From Favolaschia claudopus (taxonomy: Eukaryota; Basidiomycota; Agaricomycetes; Agaricales; Mycenaceae), in contig JAWWNJ010000007.1 of assembly GCA_037176885.1 (NCBI GenBank), positions 1,736,001 through 1,800,000 on the forward strand: 64,000 nt of DNA, read 5' to 3'. Below are positions 10,612 to 19,428 of the stretch, piece after piece. A program made the translations under genes and the position numbers. Each line of letters starts with the position of its first letter. Position 1 is the stretch's first letter. Under the pieces are notes generated by a model that worked only from the letters and a program-made list of their open reading frames with translations, had not been told where the DNA came from and did no database searches.

Positions 10612-10657
10612 GGTGCAAGCGTCGGAGACTGGATTGGCAGTCTCCGACGCTTGCACC
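10612..10657. repeat. Perfect 19-bp inverted repeat (8-nt loop)
   Basis: Arms GGTGCAAGCGTCGGAGACT (10612-10630) and its exact complement (10639-10657) flank the loop GGATTGGC. It sits 14 bp downstream of the homeodomain stop codon and would fold in the 3'-UTR of that transcript. Confidence 0.85.
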
Positions 10658-10670
10658 CGCCGCATCTCCC

Positions 10671-11655
10671 TTATCCGCCGCGCATAAGCCCGCACAAAGC
10701 AAGAGCCGCTTTCATCGTATCGTCGTCCGGTTCGTCACGAGTCGCCATCGCCATCGGCCTCGACGGCTGCTCCTCTTTTTTACCCGCCTCTCTGCCCGTG
10801 TTGACAGTATTCCACCGAGCGTCGCTTTCGCCCCAGGTGCTCTGTGGTGTGACCGCCTCTTCGGGCTCCACATCCGTGTCCTCGTCGTCGCGAATGAGTC
10901 CGGGACGCGCGAGACTGCGTTCGGCCTTATCCTTGAGCCGGCGGCGCGCGCAGGCCCACTCGAGGGTGCGGGTGCGATGCTCCTGACCGAATTCGACGTA
11001 CTCGTGGGCAGGGGGACTGAAGTGAGGGCCGACGGGGGAGGAGGGCATGTTTTCCCAGAGAGGCGCGTGCGCGTTGTGGCGACGGGAGGGGGTACGTGGG
11101 GCAGGGGCACGAAGCTCGGATCTCGACGCGACGGAGTCCAATGAGGGACGTCTAGAAGCCGAGGTGGAAGTCGAGGCTGATGACGCGCTGCTTGCCATAG
11201 AAGGAGAGCGCATGGGGGAAGGGGGGTGTGGATAGGTGTTATTGCCGTTGTTGATAATTACTGTGGGCATTACGCGCCCACTGGCAAGGGTCGTCCTGCG
11301 CTCAGTCTGGCGCTTGTTCTGAAACCAAATGGTCACCGACTTCAACTCCCTGCAATAAAACACAAGGAGATGAGTGAAACGCGACACAAAACGAGAAACA
11401 CGACACGAACATGTTGGCTGAACGCGCGATTGACTCGCGTTGTTCCCGCGACGGGTGCGAGTGTCGGTGGAAAAGATCTTCGAGCATGGTGAGCTGCACG
11501 TTTGTGAAGCGTTTGCGAGTGCGTCGCGTGATAGCGTCGGTGGACTCGTTGATAAATGTCGCGTAGAGGTCGTCGGAGGACGTGTTGGTGGCCGTGCTCG
11601 TCATGGACGACGTTCGGGAGAGGGAGGAGGCACGTGAGGCAGGCATCGCTAGCAT
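10671..11655 (-). CDS. Homeodomain transcription factor
   Basis: Exon 1 (11655-11411) and exon 2 (11349-10671) join in phase 2 through a 61 bp intron with a GTTCGT donor; the total is 307 codons plus stop. The homeodomain spans about residues 44-103: RRTRKRFTNVQLTMLEDLF begins helix 1 and the recognition helix is KSVTIWFQNKRQTERR, with the invariant W, F, N and R. The intron falls just before helix 3. It is a typical 60-residue (non-TALE) homeodomain, like the fungal Hom/Phx1 regulators of development rather than a mating-type HD1. The remainder is Ser/Pro-rich, with a late acidic DDEDTDVEPEE patch. The class is firm; the developmental role is inference. Confidence 0.9.
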
Positions 11656-12933
11656 GCAAGTCGAGTGGTCGCGATACAGACACTCTACCGGTGCTGGTTG
11701 GGCGTCTGCTCGTGGATGGGTGAGGAAGAGGGAAAAATGAGGTTTTTGTTTGGCTTAATGTACGCGAAGTGTCACGTGGTTTGGTTCGTCTCCGTCGCGT
11801 TTCGCTTCGCGACATGTCAAAGTGTACTACTACAGATTACGTGTCGACTCAGGCCCGAAAAGTTTGAGACGGGTTGACTCGGTATTCAGCAAGAGATTTT
11901 TCTTCATACGAAAAGAGAGCAAAAAAGTTTGATTCCGCGGATTGAAAATGGAGCCTGTTTTTTTTCAAGGAATTCTTCCACGGAAGTAGATCTCCGAAAA
12001 AGGATGCAGCTAGGCTAGGGATATTGCTAGACCTTGGCTAGACCCGTCTAGCAGAGAGGGTAAGCTATCGATCCTATTCTATGGAACATGTACACCCGAG
12101 CGTCGAAGGGAGCGCCAAATATTGCCATTTGCATGCTAACCCAACTCATCAATACATACAACCCGAAGAGAAACGAAGAAGATCCGACTGATTCCGAGTC
12201 GATGATGAGTGGTACATACTCGAATACTTAACTTGAATTGAGCATAAGGCGCCTACAAACAGCGAGCTCGACAGGGCATGTCGACGAGAGACTTGGTGCA
12301 CATACAATATGCTTGAATCCACGAGTTGGCGCCGGCATCACGATGGGAAGGGCAGCACAGTGTAGCAGCAGAAGCGGTTGGTTTGGATATGGTATGGTAA
12401 GACGCATGCCAGCGTCAGAAGATCCAGACGGAGCTCGAGCTTGATGTCAAAGTCAAGTAGCACGCATATATTTCGGACAAGTGCAGAGGCGGAGTAGAAG
12501 GCATGAGTTCCAAGAAGCGAAGGCAGCAGTGTTAAGGCTTTGAAACCGAGAATTGAAAGTCATGCACCCGCGAAAGCAATGCCAGTGATCTGTGTAAGTA
12601 GTCCGCTAGAATCCGCTGGCGGGCGGAGTCTGAGTAAACTTGTCGAAGTGAAGCTTGATTGAAGAGGTCTCAATGGTCGAGCGCCGTGGACGGCATGCCC
12701 AAGCAATCGCAGGTGAGGGACGAGACCAAGATGTTGGAGGCTTGCGCCAAATACGACCAAGCAACTTTGGAGGTTTGACCTTGACCACGATGATCGCTGC
12801 AGCATTCTGCTATATTCCTGCTATGTAAAGCCCTTTCGTGCTCATCATCAGGAACTCGCATGCATACGACCTGCGACCGCGATTGCTCGTCTCAGGGTGG
12901 GGTATAAGTAGTACAGACTCTGAATCCTTCCAG

Positions 12934-13205
12934 TCTACTCAGGGCCGTGTCTTCAAATTCACACTGTCCACCTATATCGCTATATGCGTTCCGGATTCTC
13001 GTCACTATTAACCTACACTCTCCTCTCAATCTACTCAAGTCCTCTTTCGTACTCGGCGTTCCGTTTCTGCTTCAACCTCCACCTGCCAGATATCTGCTCT
13101 TCCAGGACTCACTGATCGCAAGTTAGGTCAGCGGCCCGCTTGTTTATATGCTGCACAATTGCGCCCGGGGAACAGCGCGCAAGACGAAGCCCGTCAACAT
13201 GTAGA
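12934..13205. repeat. Direct repeat, copy 1
   Basis: Aligns with 13254-13550. Shared blocks include TATCGCTATATG, ATCTACTCAAGTCCTCTTTC, AGATATCTGCTCTTCCA, AGCGGCCCGCTTG and ACGAAGCCCGTCAA. Copy 2 carries an extra 20-25 bp near its start. No coding frame is conserved between the copies. Confidence 0.75.
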
Positions 13206-13253
13206 CGAGCCTTTCTGGGTGGATGGGTTGTACTTACAGGTCAGCAGGTTCCT

Positions 13254-13550
13254 TCTGCTCAGGCCCATGTCTTCAACTTCATACTGTCACCTCGGTACGA
13301 GTGCGCAGTCGCCAACTGTATCGCTATATGTGTTGCGGATTCTCGTCCCTATCAACCTACACTGTCCCCTCAATCTACTCAAGTCCTCTTTCGTACTCGG
13401 TGTTGCAGCTTCAAGCCTCTGCAGGCTAGATATCTGCTCTTCCAAGGTTCACTGAATTCAAGTTAGGCCAGCGGCCCGCTTGGCTATATGTTGCCTCACC
13501 CCGCCCGGGTAATAGCGCTCCCAAACGAAGCCCGTCAAATGCTGTATGGA
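13254..13550. repeat. Direct repeat, copy 2
   Basis: Second copy of the tandem duplication starting about 320 bp after the first. Point differences and small indels are spread evenly, so the duplication is not very recent. Confidence 0.75.
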
Positions 13551-14073
13551 CTCTGTGTAGACTGCGCTTTCCTCGCCAACCGATAATAGATTATTTTCCC
13601 AGCCGCGTTGAAAAAAAGTGTGCCGTTCGAGATGCAGAAGAGCCCTGCTTTCTACGCGTTGCTCAAGTATTCGATGCATTCAAAGCCAATTCACTGCCCA
13701 GAATCGTCTTGAATGTACTGGAGTGATCGAGAAATTTTGCTCCCGCGGCCGCCCTTGACTTCCACTGGTTCGACATAGACTTTTGCGGCAATGCCCCTTC
13801 CGGCCATTCGTTTGTGACCTTGAACAGAAGACGACTCGTCATCCCCTACTGGCGCTCTCGACGACTTGGTATACCTTCCTAATCCGGAAATCTCACCCCA
13901 AAAAGGCAACTCATCATGAACGACTTGTGAATTTTCTCAATTACCCACATGCGGAACAACGTCAATGCCAGATTGTTGCTACGAAATCTCACTAGCGAGA
14001 ACAAAGCGATGGCCAAAAAGGGCGAGTTGCTTGTTGCTCGCCATTTCTGGGACTGCGTTTGTGCCATGTCGTT

Positions 14074-14080
14074 TTATAAG
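14074..14080 (+). promoter_or_regulatory. TATA-like box for the secreted peptide gene
   Basis: TTATAAG lies 104 bp upstream of the ATG at 14184, followed by a pyrimidine-rich stretch, which fits a fungal TATA promoter with a short leader. Confidence 0.4.
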
Positions 14081-14183
14081 GACTCGGGTCTCTTATTGTT
14101 CTATCCCAAAGCAGCCTGCCCGTCTCTTTTGTTCTCGACAAACGATCGAAATCCCCCTCCCCTGCCCAGCCATCTTCATCATC

Positions 14184-14562
14184 ATGCAGTGCAAACTCCT
14201 TGTTGCTTTCGTGGTCGCGTGCTGTTAGTCCTCGCAGTTCCTCCAATCTCGGCATTTGGGACTTACTTGTTTCCGTTTTAGTCGCTATGACCGTCTCTGC
14301 TGCACCAGTCGGTGCTAATGAAGCTGCAATTGCCCGGGAACCTGTGAGTATCTCCTTTTTACGATGTCGAAACTTGCACTAAATTTTGAGCAGGAGGCTT
14401 TGAACCTCAGACTGCCTCGCATCGAGGTGGCCCGCGAGCCTGAACCCGTCGTTGAGGAGGCTCGTGAGCCCAAGCCTGAGCCTGGATGCACACTCTACAC
14501 TTGCATCTGGTATGTTTTCCCCCTTCTTTCCTGCTCTTCGACGACTAATTCATCTTCACAGA
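14184..14562 (+). CDS. Small secreted Glu/Pro-rich peptide with Cys-tail
   Basis: Exons 14184-14223, 14282-14343, 14394-14509 and base 14562 give 72 codons; the stop TGA is formed by TG at 14508-14509 plus A after the last intron. All three introns have consensus ends (GTTAGT, GTGAGT, GTATGT). Residues 1 to about 20 form a signal peptide (MQCKLLVAFVVAC, cleavage expected near VSA|AP) split by intron 1. The mature part is acidic and Pro-rich with three AREP repeats, two extended to REPEP or REPKP, and ends in GCTLYTCI, a CxxxxC pair that could form a small disulfide loop. I do not recognise the family. A secreted signal, effector-like peptide or processed precursor are options, none proven. 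If the last intron is retained the frame runs on about 60 residues. Confidence 0.6.
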
Positions 14563-15006
14563 GGACAGACAACCCTACTCCCTCTCTCCCCTCCGACCAA
14601 AATCTCCGCCGTGGCTGCGATATCATTTCCTTCCCTTTGACCGACACACACACTCTGGACCGCTTTCGCTCGGGTTGTTGCCGCTGTTCATCCTGAGCTA
14701 TACCCTCGCTCGATATAATCTCGTCTCTCCTTCGACCACCGCTGCGCGCCCGAGAGCGCCGCTTTTCGCCTCGTGCCGTTGATACCGCTCATCTCATGCT
14801 CGTCCCTGCTGGCAAAGTAGGACGACGTAGACTTCGCTTCGTACAGTCGCCGCCGGCTGTACAGGACTTTGGATCATCTTGTATATAGTTCGCAACTTCG
14901 CATATAGCACGCCAAAATGTATTACCAGCTCGCTATCCTTATATGTACTGCAATTCATGTTTTCGAGGACCAAGTTTTGCGGGATCGTATTTTTTATTAT
15001 CAGTGA
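14563..15006. other. Intergenic between convergent genes
   Basis: Probable 3'-UTR of the secreted peptide gene followed by the end of the GNAT gene. No further gene is seen. Confidence 0.5.
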
Positions 15007-16154
15007 CTAGTTTCGATACCCAACTCTTGAACAGGCAAGCCAGAATTCAGTCCCGCCTTCTTTACACCATCCAAGAGGCCCCAGATCGCATTCTGCACAT
15101 GACAAAAGTTTCATTTTCTCTCCTGAGGGTCGGTCAACTTGTGAGCAAGCTGAAGCGGCAAACTTGGAAGCAACGCATACCGAGCGATTCGACAGGACGA
15201 GAGAAACCTATATTCTCAAACTCCATAGCCGATGGTGTCACTAGCCACCATTGTGCGCGAGCTGGTGGTTGGGGGAGAGCCGGCAAAAGAGGGTTGCTTG
15301 GAAGGTCGGCTGGCTCCAACTAGACGCGAAACAGTCAGCGTTTGACTGGGGCATATCAATCATGGACGGAGCTCATACCCGCACGCTCTCCGCCTCTACA
15401 AACTTCGCCACGCCTGACTTGAGTATGATGCTGCCACAAGCGCTGCGGGGACACAGAAGGTCGAATTTATTGACGACAGCATCTGACTCGGTGGAAGTCA
15501 CTTCTGTTATACCACCAGGAAATGAAGAGAAAGGTTTGGGTGTCGGATTACGGCTCGAGGATTGCTGGAGGGCCTCAAAAACGCCTGGCGGAATAGACTC
15601 AGGCTGACGGGTCTGCACCGAAGACGAACCCAGAACGATCCGCATCTCATACCACGGCTTTGCACCATGTACAACATGACTCGGTCCGACCCATTCAAAC
15701 CCGGCTTTCTCGTAAAACGCTCGTAGATTTTCGTGCGTGATTAAGAGGACGCGCTCGTATGGAACAGATTTTTCTTCATAGGCTTTCTGGAGGCGCGAAA
15801 TATATTCCCGCATGAGCTTCAAGCCGATCCCTTGCCCTTGATGGGCAGAGGACACACAGATGGAGTGGATGCAGACGGAAGAAGAGCCGGGTACATGCTT
15901 TGACATTGATTCATGCGTTAACGAGGTATCCGGAGAAAGTGTCGAGCAGACATAGCCAACGAGCTGATCGTTGATGTACGCGCCGAGGAAGAGGTCGCCG
16001 GCTACGCTCTGGCGAAGTCTTTCGGAGTTTTGATTATGAACATGAGCGGTACACGAGCATATACACGCGAATGAGCACACCGGAAAGCTTCCAAAGTAGC
16101 TGCCTCGTCTTCGGGGAAGCCTACGATGAAGGATGAGGTTTCCGTACTAGGCAT
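15007..16154 (-). CDS. GNAT acetyltransferase fused to Mss4-like zinc domain
   Basis: Exons 16154-16081, 16018-15379, 15319-15181 and 15137-15007 give 327 codons plus stop. Residues about 25-180 are a GNAT fold related to arylalkylamine N-acetyltransferase: GDLFLGAYINDQLVGYV, then ICVSSAHQGQGIGLKLM, where QGQGIG is the acetyl-CoA pyrophosphate loop, then YEKAGFEWVGPS. Residues about 220-327 match the Mss4/RABIF fold: NKFDLLCPRSACGS, WWLVTPSAMEFENIGFSRPV, and CAECDLGPLGWC, giving two CxxC-type zinc pairs (CPRSAC and CAEC). Mss4 proteins are nucleotide-free Rab chaperones. The union of both domains in one chain suggests acetylation tied to vesicle traffic, but that link is inference. Exon phases are all consistent. 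Confidence 0.85.
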
Positions 16155-16679
16155 CGATAACGAATAATAGAGAAATAGACAAGGTTGCACACACCTTGTG
16201 TTTCTATCTCGATCGCTTGCTCCAAATCGTCAGCGGGCACAAGCTTGAAAACCAAAGTCGACATGGCGGTACGAATCAGAGATCGCTGCAGTGCCACATG
16301 TCACCAAGTTTATCCTTTCGATGTTGAGATGACGACTTGTGGGTCCAGAAATTCAACCTTCAAAAGTACGAGGATCCTCAGAATCAAGGATCCTCCCATC
16401 AGAGAATCCAAGCAATGGAGGACTTGAAATCCGGGTCACTATTTTTGAAATTGCCATACTTAGGCCTCAGGCTGAATAATTTTACCTCGGCCGCGATCGC
16501 TGATATAGAGCATCAGAAATTTTGCTTGTCGGCGTCGAAACGCGGATTACTGAACTTGATATCGATACTGCCAGGACCAAATTTGAAGTTGCGGTGAATT
16601 AAATGATACGGATGAAAACCAGTGGTGACCGTCTGACCGGTCCACCGCATTTCCGACCAATCGGCAGACTGATGTAGAA

Positions 16680-16947
16680 TACTGTAGTATTATGTTCAAT
16701 TCGTAGGGTCACAGGTCACAGACCCCAAATCCTACGAAAATTTTCGTAAGTCACAGCGTCACAAAGGGGTCCTACGAAAGGTTTCCCGCTGTGACACGAA
16801 ATTTGGTGCGATTTCGGGCCTAAAAAGGGGGTAAAAACGAAAAATTTTCGTAAGTCACAGTGTCCCAAGGCCCCCTTACGAAAGGGCAAATTCGTAAGGG
16901 GTGTCACACCCAAAACCGCCTTACGAATTGAACATAATACTACAGTA
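16680..16947. mobile_element. MITE with 25-bp terminal inverted repeats
   Basis: The ends CTGTAGTATTATGTTCAATT... and their exact complement form perfect terminal inverted repeats of about 25 bp, flanked on each side by TA, the likely target duplication. The interior has no coding frame and carries two related internal blocks (CGAAAATTTTCGTAAGTCAC-type) that themselves fold. Size, TIRs and TA flanks fit a Tc1/mariner-type non-autonomous element. Confidence 0.85.
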
Positions 16948-17201
16948 TACCAAGGCCCTCCGGGCACGCCTGGTACCTCGGTGTCAGCTTATCTCAGCTC
17001 ACCTTTTCCCCTCTTAACTCACCTCGCCTTGGTGTTTCCCCTCTTGACTCATCTGTTGACACATTGTATTAGACACATAGTTGTAATTGTCTAACTATTA
17101 CACATCTTGCTGCACAGTGCACACTGTCACTTAATTTTTACCAGAACAACTTGAATAATTGCCCTTTTACTCATATACAGGATTGCGGTAGTTAGATAGA
17201 C

Positions 17202-17257
17202 GTCCCAAAATTCGCTCGGCGAACGCGCTACGCGCGTTCGCCAGCTCAAATTGGGAC
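17202..17257. repeat. Imperfect hairpin
   Basis: A perfect stem GGCGAACGCG/CGCGTTCGCC (17218-17242, 5-nt loop) is nested in outer arms GTCCCAA/TTGGGAC. It could be a transposon end or a structured transcript; no flanking duplication was seen. Confidence 0.6.
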
Positions 17258-19428
17258 TTGCAACACCTCAGGCTATAGTCAAGAATGAACAAATAAAATT
17301 TACCGCTACTTACCGCCAACTAAGTACTACACCAACCGTCAATTGCTCAGTGATATGATATCCTGGATTCCTCTTGGGATTCCTGCGGTTGAATGGTGAC
17401 CAGTTTCTCAAGATCGTCAGAATCTATCTCATTGCACCCGTTCGGTCCATCTGACTCTGAAGAGATTTTCACTCACCACTTGCTCACTGAATATAAGGCC
17501 TTTGTTCAAACGCATTGTGAGAGAGGACCAACGCGCAACCAACGGGAGAGGAGAATCCACCCAGGAATCAATGGCAGTTGACAGGCGGCAATCGCCGTCA
17601 ACTGATGATGGTAGCCAGTGGCGGCTGACAGTTGCTATGGTATGATCGAGCAAATGTTTAATTTCGACTTTCAGACCTGGTCCCTTGACGGTACCAGGAA
17701 TTCACCTGCAATCAACCTGCAATGCGGAGTTTCGGTGTTTCAAACTTACATTCGCCTACATTTGATTCAGACGAATGCGTTGGAGCGGGAGCCAAACGCT
17801 CACTCACCATAAATCGCAGGAACAGCAGTGATTATCATTAAGCTCGAATCCTTCAATACCCCATGTGCAAGTTGCGACGGAAAGGCGGATAGAGCCTGTC
17901 CTAGTGTCCTTCGACTTGCCCGGGTGAGGTGCATAGCGACACCCTGAAAATAGTTAAGTACGTAGTAAGGTACGGCGGAGAAGTTGATCCAGGCGTGGGT
18001 CGACTTGTAGCTATATGGGCCATGCTGGGCCATGCGGCGCCCGATATCGACCCCGTCATCGACGTGTTCAGCCCGCAGACCTGGTGAAGGTTCGAGTCTT
18101 TTCAAGTGCGTACATGATTTCTGCTTGAACCACCAGCTTGCGTTTTTGACAACGGCAATTCGATTCGTATTGTGCTCAAGATGCTGTGAGAGGCTTTTAT
18201 TCATTGCATTTTCCAGAATACATATGCGGTTTTGGAGTTTAACACGAGCAAGGCCCCGTCGAAATCAAAGTTCTGAAATGAAGCACTGGTTGATTCAAGG
18301 TGGCCGCGTGAAAGAAGATGGATTTCGTTCCTGCCCAGAGGTTCAACCAGATACGTCGGCGGTGCAAGTAGTACCTGTGCGGTGATGCAGTGGGTTTCTC
18401 CCAAGTTTCTCCATGGACCATGTAAATCCTTACATACACCTAATTGCCAAGTACTTCCAGATTGCCGACGACAAGATCTAGACGTCCAAACGAATATGGC
18501 TGCAGAGTCCGCGACCAGTTTTTGAACCCAAACCGCCGCCTCCCAGGTGCCCATAGGGGTGGTAGTGTACCTGATACCGGTAGTTTCTCTCGCCTTGAAC
18601 CAGGTCAAATCGACGTTTCCCTTCAACTGCGCCGCGGTGGTGTGGATTCAGAGTGTCACAGCTGAATCTGTCTGTCCTATGTAGAGTGAAATCAATTGGC
18701 TAATGCCGAAAGGGCTGCTGCGGAAGCGAAGGCCGCCAGAAAATGTTCCTCGTTGGTGGCAATGGTTCGCTCTCAGCTCTGTGCTGGACAGAAAGTGGAT
18801 GGGACAAGCTTCGACAAATGGATTGAGTTAAGGTTTTTTGACTACTAGTTCCAGAATGCTGGGAAAGAGCGGCCTTTGCGCCGATATCGAGTCGAAAGCC
18901 AAGTGACGGTACGTGTTCAAGGTTACTGAACCGTGGGAACCTAATAAATCTGAGAAACGCCGTTCTGCGGCAATCACTGTTGCTATCACACCCTGCGAGC
19001 GGTTCCTCTCATTTCTCCATCCACAACCGTCCACAAGCGAAAGCCCGGACGCGTCTCCGTACCTATCCATGTCCTACGACCAGCCTGTAAGTACGTAGAA
19101 CGAATACTACTGACTTTCATGAGGGTTTGCCAAAAAAAAAACCAAACCTACCCCTCGACCCGGCGGATCTGCGGTCGACATCGTTCAAAATAGCCACAGC
19201 AATTCAGGCGAGGGCTAAGTGACTAAGTCTGGCCCAGCCGTCGCTAAAGTTAGCTTGCCAACACATTCCCACTGTTCGCCGTTTGGTCATCGGAGATGCT
19301 CAAAATTATCTCATCGCTCCCTGAGCTTCCAGCACATAACCTTATACCCTTTCTTCCACCTCCAACTGTCGCCAAACAAGCCTGTCTGTGCTTACCACCA
19401 CTCATTTCATCTATTAGTCGTCTTTACG

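Larger units (their letters stand above)
9814..10670. other. Intergenic with two large hairpins
   Basis: No gene is supported. Two strong inverted repeats lie at 10436-10505 and 10612-10657 and are described separately; the second begins 14 bp past the stop of the homeodomain gene. Confidence 0.6.
11656..14183. other. Long gene-poor region with tandem duplication
   Basis: No gene could be supported across 2.5 kb. It holds a diverged direct duplication (12934-13205 and 13254-13550), a TATA-like TATAAGT at 12903-12909 just before the first copy, and the promoter of the secreted peptide gene at its right end. Short open frames here have no domains. Confidence 0.5.
16155..19428. other. Gene-poor region with MITE, hairpin and unresolved ORFs
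   Basis: This holds a 268 bp MITE (16680-16947) and a hairpin (17202-17257). Two abutting minus-strand frames at 17800-18204 and 18201-18626 have some hydrophobic content (e.g. YYVLNYFQGVAMHL) but no recognisable domain or clear splice model; they may be a decayed gene. Nothing else could be supported. Confidence 0.45.

Noticed and set aside
12540..12870. Minus-strand frames around 12606-12805
   Set aside because: Overlapping short frames without a domain or a workable exon structure.
18080..18100. tRNA B-box-like GGTTCGAGTC (and a similar GGTTCGATTTT near 59648)
   Set aside because: No matching A box or cloverleaf could be formed; no tRNA gene was found in the window.
17800..18626. Two abutting minus-strand frames that might form one membrane-protein gene
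   Set aside because: I could not build a consistent splice model or recognise a domain, so only the possibility of a decayed gene is noted.
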